Source of the DNA: an uncultured Granulosicoccaceae bacterium
GTDB lineage: Bacteria; Pseudomonadota; Gammaproteobacteria; Granulosicoccales; Granulosicoccaceae
Reading direction: 5' to 3'
NCBI GenBank assembly: GCA_937951345.1
Contig: CALFCF010000101.1
Coordinates: 1 to 33,634 of the forward strand
DNA: 33,634 bases
A program made the position numbers and the translations under genes. Below, one piece after another: positions 1 through 7,367 of the stretch. The notes beneath the pieces were generated by a model, which saw nothing but the letters and a program-made list of their open reading frames with translations, was not told where the DNA came from and made no database searches. Position 1 is the stretch's first letter. Each line of letters begins with the position of its first letter.

Positions 1-12
1 ACCCATTGTTCG

Positions 13-261
13 CTAGCCTGCTCTATTCATGAAGGGTTCGTCACCAGAGTCTGGCTACCTAAGCAGGTCGCTCGATTGAGCGAAATTCGTAGAAATCTAC
101 GGGTTGAGCTCAATCGAGTGAGCTGCGACGGCAGACGGGCACTGGGGGTGAATAGAAAACAGTGTGCGAACATCCACAGCGGTGCCAAAACTGCTTTTCT
201 AACTGGAAATTGCTTAGTTTTCATTGTCACTGTTTTCGCCTTCGTGAATAGAGCAGGCTAG
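13..261. mobile_element. MITE-like element, family A, complete copy
   Basis: A 249-bp element bounded by inverted repeats of about 23 bp: the left end begins CTAGCCTGCTCTATTCA and the complement of the right end reads the same with one mismatch in the following bases (TGAAGG against CGAAGG). It has no credible coding sequence. A second copy starts at 33495 and matches bases 13-152 with only two visible differences, and a fragment of the opposite end lies at 12640-12688. The CTAG at both ends resembles the preferred target of IS630-type transposases, so mobilisation in trans by such an enzyme is an inference. No transposase is present in the window. Confidence 0.85.
63..126. repeat. Long imperfect hairpin inside family A element
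   Basis: Arms 63-81 and 108-126 are complementary at 17 of 19 positions. A second small hairpin sits inside the loop (88-93 pairs perfectly with 96-101 around AA). The same structure is conserved in the copy at the right edge of the window. It could fold as RNA when transcribed or as a cruciform in DNA. Which of these matters, if either, cannot be told from sequence. Confidence 0.7.
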
Positions 262-308
262 GCGGCGGAGCATTTTTGTCTGGACGCTCGGTTTTAACTG
301 ACTGTTGT

Positions 309-344
309 CAACCGGGTCGGCCAACCGGGTCGCCAACCGGGTCG
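309..344. repeat. Triplicated 11-bp tandem repeat CAACCGGGTCG
   Basis: The unit CAACCGGGTCG occurs three times, at 309-319, 322-332 and 334-344, with spacers of two and one bases. It lies between the family A element and the first gene. The rest of 262-427 shows no gene. A weak promoter-like TATACT at 384-389 has no good -35 partner. Confidence 0.8.
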
Positions 345-427
345 CGATGCACTGAAACATGCTAGAGTCATTTTAACGGGTTATATACTGACGGACATTT
401 CGGAGCGACATCATTATTTTTCAAGGC

Positions 428-1147
428 TTGGGTAGTTCAGTCAAGAATTACACATCGGCAGCAGCCGGACTTTCCCTGCTCCTGTTCCTGCTGTTCTTTT
501 ATTGGTTCAAGCCGGGTATTGGTTTGTTGGCTGGATACCTGTTGCTGTGCTTGATAGCCGTGTTATCTATCCCCATTTTATATCGATTGGCCGGGTTTTC
601 GCGTCAGGATGAATCACGGTGGCTTGAAGAGCGTGAGGAACGTGACTACCGTGAACTGCTAACTAAGCTCGAGACGACACGTAACCAACTTGCGAAATTG
701 GAAATTAATGAAGGCGTGCAGCAGACCGAACGTCTCACTGATCTTATTGATGATTATCACACGGTCGTAGAGACGCGGTTTTTAGGTAAAAAACACATGC
801 CGCTTGAATATCTTGGTGCTGCTCGACAGGTTCAGAAGCAAGCTGTACAGAATCTATCGGATGTGGTCACTGTAGCGCACAGTATGCAGGCGATAGACAG
901 TAATCGCTCGCGCACTACCAGTTTTGAAAGTCAATTGACTGGGCGCTCTGATAAGCACGACACACTTTATAGCGAGCAGGCCGGGCGAGTCCGCAAACTG
1001 CTTGATGAGAACAACCAGTTGTTTGATGCGTTAACCGAGACCGCTGTCGAAGTGGCTAATATCGACTCGTTCAGTCGCTATGAGCGAATAGATACGTTAT
1101 CCCGTCTAGTCAGTTTGTCGCAAATTGCAAGTAACAGTGGGAAGTAG
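428..1147 (+). CDS. Membrane-anchored coiled-coil protein of unknown function
   Basis: Not recognised. The protein (239 aa from TTG at 428) has two closely spaced hydrophobic segments near residues 13-29 and 32-54. A long charged, helical, probably coiled-coil region follows from about residue 62, rich in Glu, Arg, Gln and Leu, so most of it should be cytoplasmic. The layout loosely recalls XpaC-type proteins found beside TelA genes, but no specific motif supports that name. The start is uncertain: TTG at 428 has only AAGG two bases upstream, while a better GGAG at 402-405 would suit a rare ATT codon at 413 or 416. It leads a same-strand group with the vWA lipoprotein at 1250, the small vWA-like protein and the AI-2E family transporter, suggesting a shared envelope function. 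Confidence 0.6.
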   Translation: MGSSVKNYTSAAAGLSLLLFLLFFYWFKPGIGLLAGYLLLCLIAVLSIPILYRLAGFSRQDESRWLEEREERDYRELLTKLETTRNQLAKLEINEGVQQTERLTDLIDDYHTVVETRFLGKKHMPLEYLGAARQVQKQAVQNLSDVVTVAHSMQAIDSNRSRTTSFESQLTGRSDKHDTLYSEQAGRVRKLLDENNQLFDALTETAVEVANIDSFSRYERIDTLSRLVSLSQIASNSGK

Positions 1148-1249
1148 ACGAGAATTAAAATCTGATGCGATAGGAGCACAGTTGGTTGATGTGCTTGGGT
1201 ATGCAATTGCTGCTATGGATATTTATTCGTTATTAAAGAGGTATAACTA

Positions 1250-2929
1250 TTGATTAGTTTGTTTAACACGCATAGTTGGTATTTACTGTTACTCATGGCC
1301 GCTTTTGTAATGCTATCTGCATGCGGTAAGAAGGTGGATGACCCTGCATCAGCAGCAGAGCATATCCAGGAACTGGTTTTCGATAAAATCCGTCCTGACT
1401 TTGATGAAAATACCCAGCTCGCCAACATAAACTTGCAAAGATCGGAGCTCGTATCGTTGCTGCCTGATTTATCTGAGTATCCGATTGTGTACGGTGAAAG
1501 AGACACTGCGCAAACTGAAGTTGTGGAAATATTTACATCGTCGGAAAAAGCAGGACGTGGTCGAGATGGTTTCTATATCGAGCTTGCAGATGCGTTCAAT
1601 CAGCAGCGGGTAACGTTATCAAACGGAAAACGAGCATCGATTGCGATTCGTAAGATAGCCTCTGGGCTTGGTGCCCAGTTCATGTTAGCTAACCGTTATG
1701 TGCCTGATGCTTTTTCTCCGAGTAATGCGTTGTGGGGAAAAATGCTACAGGCTAATGGTGTCAATGTCGATATTGTGGCTGAACGTACTGCGCCCAATAC
1801 TGCTGGAGTTGTCGTCAAGCGTGATCGTCTTGATGACATCACGACAAACAATCAGCTCGATCTGGAAAAGCTGGTAACCAACGTCAGTAACGGGACGTTT
1901 GCGATGGGATACACCAATCCATTTCAATCAAGCACCGGACTGAATTTTCTATTGACCGTGCTTCATACTTTTGCGAAAGGTAATGAGCAGGAAATGCTCT
2001 CTCCGGCGATTGCCAGTGCGTTCGAGACATTTCAAACAGGCGTGCCCTTTGTCGCACAAACTACGCTGCAAATGCGGGATGCTGCGCAGGGTAGCGGTGT
2101 GCTGGATGGCCTGGTGATGGAGCACCAGACCTGGGTTAACGTCAGAGGTATGAATGACTATACGTTTGTTCCATTTGGCATCCGTCACGATAGTCCGTTG
2201 TACGCTACGCCGGAAGCGGATGCTAACGAGCGGGAAGTATTGTCGCTATTCGCAGAATTTATCAGTAAGCAACAGAAATCGGTTAGCAATTTTGGATTTG
2301 GACGAACGCTCGATTACGAAAGCGCTTACGAAATTGAAGATGTCAGTCTGATTGCGGATGCTCAGCAATTGTGGAAACAGAAAAAATCCGGTGGTCGCCC
2401 GATTGCCGCTGTTTTTGTTGCTGATGTGTCGGGTTCAATGGGCGAAGAACGCATGTTGAATCTGAAGAAAGCGCTAACAGAATCTGCTGACTTAATTAAT
2501 GAATCCAATGCTATCGGATTGGTTTCCTATCACGAGAGGGTAAATGTCGATTTGTCAGTCAGGCCGTTTACCGTGCAACAGAAAGCCTTGTTTATCGGCG
2601 CTGTGCAGCGATTAACCGCTGGTGGTAAGACCGCGACTAACGATGCAGTAGTTGTCGCTGCAAATATGTTGCTGGATTTCAAGAAAGCAAACACTGATCA
2701 CAAATTGATTTTGTTCGTGTTGTCAGATGGAAAAACAAACAGAGGTCTCGAATTCGATGCGGTGCAACGCACACTGGAATTTGCCGGCATTCCCATACAT
2801 ACCATAGCCTACGAGATCAGCTCGGAACATTTGCAGGCACTATCGACGCTATCAGAAGGTGCATATATTGAATCCAGCACCAGTTCTGCTTCATACCGCA
2901 TTGGTAATTTATTGAACTCCGAGATGTGA
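1250..2929 (+). CDS. Lipoprotein with substrate-binding-like region and C-terminal vWA domain
   Basis: A 559-aa predicted lipoprotein. A hydrophobic N-terminus ends in a lipobox (LSAC, Cys25). Residues about 90-370 resemble the periplasmic substrate-binding (PBP type 2) fold seen in 'substrate-binding and vWA' proteins. The C-terminal vWA domain (about 393-545) starts with VFVADVSGSM. Its metal-binding MIDAS looks complete: D392-x-S394-x-S396, a Thr near 461-463 and D493 in LSDG, so it should bind a divalent metal and a protein or peptide ligand. The TTG start is supported by AAAGAGG at 1235-1241, eight bases upstream. It is cotranscribable with the coiled-coil membrane protein upstream and the short vWA-like protein downstream. 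The ligand is unknown; a scaffold or sensor at the inner membrane or periplasm is inference. Confidence 0.8.
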   Translation: MISLFNTHSWYLLLLMAAFVMLSACGKKVDDPASAAEHIQELVFDKIRPDFDENTQLANINLQRSELVSLLPDLSEYPIVYGERDTAQTEVVEIFTSSEKAGRGRDGFYIELADAFNQQRVTLSNGKRASIAIRKIASGLGAQFMLANRYVPDAFSPSNALWGKMLQANGVNVDIVAERTAPNTAGVVVKRDRLDDITTNNQLDLEKLVTNVSNGTFAMGYTNPFQSSTGLNFLLTVLHTFAKGNEQEMLSPAIASAFETFQTGVPFVAQTTLQMRDAAQGSGVLDGLVMEHQTWVNVRGMNDYTFVPFGIRHDSPLYATPEADANEREVLSLFAEFISKQQKSVSNFGFGRTLDYESAYEIEDVSLIADAQQLWKQKKSGGRPIAAVFVADVSGSMGEERMLNLKKALTESADLINESNAIGLVSYHERVNVDLSVRPFTVQQKALFIGAVQRLTAGGKTATNDAVVVAANMLLDFKKANTDHKLILFVLSDGKTNRGLEFDAVQRTLEFAGIPIHTIAYEISSEHLQALSTLSEGAYIESSTSSASYRIGNLLNSEM

Positions 2930-3002
2930 TGTGTACGTTGAAAAACAATCAGGCGGAGTTTCTGCCAGGTTGCAGTGATGCAGTTGACTCACAGAATAAA
3001 TC

Positions 3003-3392
3003 ATGAAGATATTGACGACATTCTCACTTTTTGCGTTTCTACACCTGGTTGGGTGGGGGTTGGCGCATGCCTGGCTCAAAAAAAATCCTCATGAGACCTT
3101 ATTGGTGTTCGATACCTCTTTTTCCATGAAGTCGCATTTTGATGACATGTGGCAGTGGGCCGGTGACTACGCAGCAAATAACCGTTACACGCGAATTGTC
3201 GTGGGCACAGACAAGCAGGAAATAGGCGAATACAATACAAGGCTTTCCCAGGGCGTGGTCTTGAAGTCAGCTTTTGGTAAATTCAGTAGTGAATCACTGG
3301 ATAAGTATAAAGCTGTACGCAATGATAAAAAGATCCTGCTTTCCAATGGTGAGGTTACGCCGGAAAATTGGGAACTAATAGTATTTAGATAA
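3003..3392 (+). CDS. Short vWA-like membrane-anchored protein
   Basis: A 129-aa protein with an N-terminal hydrophobic segment (about residues 3-25) acting as signal or anchor, followed by a truncated vWA-like domain. It begins LLVFDTSFSM, which carries the MIDAS pattern D37-x-S39-x-S41. The later strand that normally reads LSDG reads LSNGEV here, so one metal-ligating Asp is replaced by Asn. At roughly 100 residues after the anchor it is much shorter than a usual vWA domain (about 170-200). It follows a full vWA lipoprotein by 73 bp and precedes an AI-2E family transporter by 21 bp. It may be a reduced partner or paralogue of the upstream protein; that is inference. No upstream ribosome site is strong. 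Confidence 0.6.
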   Translation: MKILTTFSLFAFLHLVGWGLAHAWLKKNPHETLLVFDTSFSMKSHFDDMWQWAGDYAANNRYTRIVVGTDKQEIGEYNTRLSQGVVLKSAFGKFSSESLDKYKAVRNDKKILLSNGEVTPENWELIVFR

Positions 3393-3413
3393 AGGGTACT
3401 CGAGAACCCCGTT

Positions 3414-4655
3414 ATGCGATACGAGCTCGTCAACCGGTTGGTATTGATATTGGTGCTGGTAGCCATATCAGCCATGTTTTTCGTTGTTATAAAACCATTT
3501 CTGGTGGCGATCTTTCTGGCAGCACTTTTTTCCACGCTGTTTCATTCGCTCTATGTTCGAATACTTTCCGCGCTGGGTGGTCGCAAGTCGTTGTCCTCGT
3601 TGGCTACCTTGTTGATCGTGACTTGTTTTGTGTTTATTCCCGTTTTTTTTCTTCTGTCGGCTGTAGTCACACAAGCACTGGATCTGGCTTTTAGTATGCG
3701 CCCATGGGTGCAACGGCAGTTATCGAACCCGGATGCGGTTTCCAACCTTGCGCAATCTATCCCGTTTTATGAGCAATTACTGCCTTATCAGGACGTCGCC
3801 AAGGAAAGGCTTGGGGAAACATTCGGCGCGATAAGTGGTGCGTTTATCGACTTTGCACAGGCTGCGACTGTCAGTACCTTCAACGCATTGCTAATGGGTT
3901 TTATTATTATTTACACCATGTTCTTTTTTTTGAAAGATGGTGAGCGAGTCTTATATTATATTTTGTACTATCTGCCGTTACGGGACGAAGACGAAAAACA
4001 GCTTCTGAGGCGCTTCAAATCTGTCACGCGTGCAACACTTAAAGGTACGGCGGTGATAGGTGTTTTACAGGGAGCTCTGGCAGGTGTTGCACTTTGGTTT
4101 GGTGGCATGCCAAGCGCGTTGTTTCTGTCTGTCGCAATGATGTTTATGTCGGTGGTGCCGGGTATTGGTACGGCGCTTATCTGGTTGCCTGCAACTGTCT
4201 ATATAGCTTTCAACAATAGTCTTTTTATGGGATTGGGCATCGGTGTATTTTGCGCTTTGGTTGTTGGCAGTATCGATAATATATTAAGACCGAAGCTCGT
4301 CGGCAACGACACTCGCCTGCACGAACTTTTGATATTTTTCAGTACGCTGGGTGGGTTGCTGCTGTTTGGTTTTTGGGGGTTTGTCATTGGGCCGATAATC
4401 GCAGCGTTGTTTGTCACTGTATGGCAGTTATATGGAGAGGAGTTCAAGCAATGGTTGCCGACAACTGCATTTATCCCATCAGATGGAATTCATGATTTGC
4501 CGGGGCTGGAAGATAAAAGTTTCGCAAGCAATGAATCCGGGCAAACGATAATTAAGGGACAAGCTGCAGGCGGACAATCAGGCGAATCTGATGTTGATGC
4601 GAAAAGGGAAGTGAAGGTGGCAACACGTAACGATTCTGATGACCCCACAGTATAA
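3414..4655 (+). CDS. AI-2E family (PerM/YdiK-like) membrane transporter
   Basis: A 413-aa polytopic membrane protein of the AI-2E transporter family (PF01594, formerly UPF0118). Hydrophobic segments occur near the N-terminus (two between residues about 8 and 45, one at 60-85), one near 160, and a cluster between 210 and 340. Family-typical stretches are visible: SVVPGIGTALIWLPA and GNDTRLHELLIFFSTLGG, followed by a glycine-rich FWGFVIGPIIAALF. Members have been linked to quorum-signal export, sodium/proton antiport or general efflux, so the substrate cannot be assigned. The last 55 residues form a polar, probably cytoplasmic tail. It is the last gene of the vWA cluster, 21 bp after the short vWA-like gene, and an AT-rich spacer follows it. 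Confidence 0.88.
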   Translation: MRYELVNRLVLILVLVAISAMFFVVIKPFLVAIFLAALFSTLFHSLYVRILSALGGRKSLSSLATLLIVTCFVFIPVFFLLSAVVTQALDLAFSMRPWVQRQLSNPDAVSNLAQSIPFYEQLLPYQDVAKERLGETFGAISGAFIDFAQAATVSTFNALLMGFIIIYTMFFFLKDGERVLYYILYYLPLRDEDEKQLLRRFKSVTRATLKGTAVIGVLQGALAGVALWFGGMPSALFLSVAMMFMSVVPGIGTALIWLPATVYIAFNNSLFMGLGIGVFCALVVGSIDNILRPKLVGNDTRLHELLIFFSTLGGLLLFGFWGFVIGPIIAALFVTVWQLYGEEFKQWLPTTAFIPSDGIHDLPGLEDKSFASNESGQTIIKGQAAGGQSGESDVDAKREVKVATRNDSDDPTV

Positions 4656-4768
4656 AAAATATAAAAATAGATCTTCTATCGACTTATGAATTTAAATAAA
4701 TCAGTGGTTGATGAAATGTGTTTTATATTATTACAACTAATTTGATAGAAAGTACTCTGTGTTTCAAA

Positions 4769-5305
4769 CTAGTTTGATTCAAGAAGATAAGCTAATTCTT
4801 CAACAATTTCTGCGTGTGGGATTTTGTGAAATTCTGCGGGAGCCATCAGTAGTTTGCTTTGCCTGTTGCCACCTCCGAGAATCACCTGATCGCATTCCAT
4901 TACGCGCGCATCTATCCATAACGGTAATGATTTCGGTAGTGCCACTGCAGTCACTCCGCCCAGTTCCATTCCTGTGATCCGGCGTGTGTCTTCCGGCGTC
5001 GCAAATGACAGTCGTCTGGCGCCCAGGCGTTTACGGACAACCTTATTCACATCCAGTCTGCAATGAGCAAGAACAACGCAGGCTGCGAATTTTTTCTCAC
5101 CCTTGGTAGAGCCCACCAGCAGTGTGTTGGCCGAATTCTTTAGATCAAAGTTGTAATTTGCACAAAAATCAGCCGTATCTGCAAGTGATGGATCACATGC
5201 AACCACGGTATAATTGATGTCGAAGTTGGTCAGCGACTGTGCAACATCAGTGTGCAATATGTCTTTTAGTCCAGAGTGGTGTTGCTCTGATTGCTGATCC
5301 TTCAT
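4769..5305 (-). CDS. YbaK/EbsC-family aminoacyl-tRNA deacylase-like protein
   Basis: A 178-aa YbaK-domain protein. This family trans-edits mischarged tRNAs such as Cys-tRNA(Pro). Recognisable features are the strand pattern around residues 61-80 (LLVGSTKGEKKFAACVVLA), the helix VNKVVRKRLGARRLSFAT, the glycine turn TGMELGGVTAVALP and the final LGGGNRQSKL. The family's usual essential Lys before the TLV strand appears to be Asn (N60-T61) here, a pattern I associate with a divergent subgroup, so editing activity is uncertain. The ATG at 5305 has GGAGA nine or so bases upstream. It is transcribed away from pyrC, sharing the 172-bp spacer 5306-5477, and converges with the transporter gene. A 12-bp palindrome, CAAACTAGTTTG (4765-4776), covers its stop codon. 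Confidence 0.8.
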   Translation of the reverse strand: MKDQQSEQHHSGLKDILHTDVAQSLTNFDINYTVVACDPSLADTADFCANYNFDLKNSANTLLVGSTKGEKKFAACVVLAHCRLDVNKVVRKRLGARRLSFATPEDTRRITGMELGGVTAVALPKSLPLWIDARVMECDQVILGGGNRQSKLLMAPAEFHKIPHAEIVEELAYLLESN

Positions 5306-5477
5306 GGGCGAGAGTCTCCAATGCTATTGAGAGTAATCTGTTTTTTTATCGTACCAGCGAAATAATATTGATGTCAGTGTGCTGACAAATCTCTGGAACC
5401 ATTTTCACTATCATCAGTGCCGCGGCATTTACCCGGTATGTAACCGTCATTATTTTGCTTAGTTCGCTAGTTATTTT

Positions 5478-6587
5478 ATGTCTGATGCACCAAAAATAGA
5501 ATCTTTAACGATTATCCGTCCTGATGATTTTCACGTGCATTTTCGCGACGGAGGTGTATTGCGTGCGGTCGTACCATCGACTGCCAGAGATTTCGCGCGA
5601 GCCATAGTTATGCCGAATTTGATTCCGCCGGTGGTTACCGGGGAACAGGCATCTGCTTACAAAGCACGTATTCTCGATTGTGTTCCGGAGGGATCGTTTC
5701 AGCCTCTAATGACGCTATACCTGACTGAAACTACACAACCCGAGAACGTTCGGCAGGCAATAGATAACAAATTAATCCATGCAATTAAATTGTATCCGGC
5801 AGGTGCCACCACAAATTCAGATTCCGGTGTTCACTGTGTCGAGCGTGTCATACCGGTGCTGGAAGTGTTGGCCGAAACCGGTACACCGTTATGCGTGCAT
5901 GGCGAGGTGACTGATCCGGATATCGATATTTTTGATCGTGAAGCGGCTTTCATTGACAAGGTGCTGTTGCCGTTAAGAGAAAGATTGCCGGAATTACGCA
6001 TTGTTATGGAGCATATAACAACGCGTGATGGGGTGGATTTTGTAAAGTCTCAGGACGACAATGTTGCTGCAACAATTACACCGCATCATTTGATGCTAAA
6101 CCGCAATCATCTATTGGCTGGTGGTATTCGCCCTCATTATTATTGCCTACCGATTGTAAAGCGGGAGTCTCACCGACAAGCGCTTAGAGTGGCTGCTACG
6201 AGCGGTGATTCACGATTTTTCCTTGGTACTGACAGCGCACCACATACGCGCGATACCAAAGAGAGTGCCTGCGGATGCGCTGGTGTTTTTAATGCACCTA
6301 ACACGATGGGGTGTCTTGCGCAGGTTTTCGAGGAAGAACAGGCACTTGATAAGCTTGAAATGTTTTCATCATTGGCGGGCAGCAAATTCTATCGCCTGCC
6401 AGCTAATGACTCGCGAATCACGCTTCGACGCTTCGCTGAACCGGTTAAGTTCCCGGCAATGCTCGCGACTGCGACAACATCATCACCTGCTGGATTGGAC
6501 GGTTTTGATCAGGTGACCGGGCCTGATTCATCGATAGTGGTTTTTGATCCGGCTCAACCGGTTTACTGGGACGTCGTCAGAGATTGA
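5478..6587 (+). CDS. pyrC: Dihydroorotase (class II, PyrC)
   Basis: Catalyses reversible cyclisation of N-carbamoyl-L-aspartate to dihydroorotate, third step of cytosolic pyrimidine synthesis. The 369-aa length is slightly above the 348 of E. coli. The binuclear zinc site is complete: H19 and H21 in [10 protein letters not shown], carboxylated Lys K104 in [13 protein letters not shown]141 in VHGEVTD, H179 in MEHITT and the catalytic Asp D252 in [11 protein letters not shown] at 5478 gives an N-terminus that aligns with known PyrC. The next gene, pyrE, starts 60 bp downstream on the same strand, so the two may be cotranscribed, unlike the separate loci in E. coli. No clear attenuator was seen upstream. 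Confidence 0.97.
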   Translation: MSDAPKIESLTIIRPDDFHVHFRDGGVLRAVVPSTARDFARAIVMPNLIPPVVTGEQASAYKARILDCVPEGSFQPLMTLYLTETTQPENVRQAIDNKLIHAIKLYPAGATTNSDSGVHCVERVIPVLEVLAETGTPLCVHGEVTDPDIDIFDREAAFIDKVLLPLRERLPELRIVMEHITTRDGVDFVKSQDDNVAATITPHHLMLNRNHLLAGGIRPHYYCLPIVKRESHRQALRVAATSGDSRFFLGTDSAPHTRDTKESACGCAGVFNAPNTMGCLAQVFEEEQALDKLEMFSSLAGSKFYRLPANDSRITLRRFAEPVKFPAMLATATTSSPAGLDGFDQVTGPDSSIVVFDPAQPVYWDVVRD

Positions 6588-6647
6588 TCAATGTCTTTCG
6601 ACCCATTACTCTGATTCAACTCAGTCCATCTATAGACAATATCCGAC

Positions 6648-7352
6648 ATGAACACATCCAGTGCAACAGCAGAGTCCTCGGCAGAAATAGCCCGACTGAC
6701 AGCGCGAATGTTGCTCGAAATTGAAGCCGTACATCTCACCGCAGATAAACCTTTTACATTTACATCCGGTTTGGCGAGCCCGGTATATACGGATTGTCGA
6801 AAAATTATCTCTTACCCGCGCGTGCGTTCTGCGTTAATGGATTTTGCGGTTCAACGGCTTGTCAAGAATGTGGGATATGAAGCGTTCGATACGATTGCAG
6901 GTGGTGAGACTGCCGGCATTCCATTTGCTGCGTGGATCGCCGAGCGTCTTGGTTTGCCGATGCAATACGTGCGTAAAAAACCCAAAGGTTTTGGGCGTGA
7001 CGCGCAAATTGAAGGTGATATCAAAGAAGGGCAGCGTGTCTTACTGGTCGAAGATCTGACAACAGATGGCGGTTCAAAAATTCGATTTGTTGATGCGTTG
7101 CGACATGCCGGTGCAGTCTGCGATCATACCTTGGTTGTTTTTTATTACGATATTTTCAAAGACACGCCAGAGAAGCTCGCTGGTCACAACCTGTCATTGC
7201 ATTACCTGGCAACCTGGTGGGATGTGCTGTCGGTATGCCGCGCAGAAAATCGTTTCGATACCGCAACCCTTGATCGGGTGGAAAGTTTTCTGCACGATCC
7301 GTTGGGTTGGTCTGAGAAAAATGGCGGCGAATACCAGCCGGTAACATCCTGA
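6648..7352 (+). CDS. pyrE: Orotate phosphoribosyltransferase
   Basis: Transfers a ribose-5-phosphate group from PRPP to orotate to form OMP in pyrimidine synthesis. The 234-aa protein contains the PRPP-binding signature [13 protein letters not shown], the catalytic-loop region [16 protein letters not shown], and the orotate-binding [14 protein letters not shown]. It is longer than the 213-aa E. coli enzyme and resembles, from memory, the longer type common in Alphaproteobacteria rather than the enterobacterial type; a tree would be needed to settle that. It lies 60 bp after pyrC, giving a compact de novo pyrimidine pair. It ends 15 bp before the converging aminomethyltransferase gene, with no visible terminator between. 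Confidence 0.95.
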   Translation: MNTSSATAESSAEIARLTARMLLEIEAVHLTADKPFTFTSGLASPVYTDCRKIISYPRVRSALMDFAVQRLVKNVGYEAFDTIAGGETAGIPFAAWIAERLGLPMQYVRKKPKGFGRDAQIEGDIKEGQRVLLVEDLTTDGGSKIRFVDALRHAGAVCDHTLVVFYYDIFKDTPEKLAGHNLSLHYLATWWDVLSVCRAENRFDTATLDRVESFLHDPLGWSEKNGGEYQPVTS

Positions 7353-7367
7353 TGGTTACTTGCGTAT

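Noticed and set aside
76-261. 61-codon open frame inside the family A element
   Set aside because: It runs through the inverted repeats and hairpin and has no protein-like features; the opposite strand is open too, as expected of a palindromic repeat.
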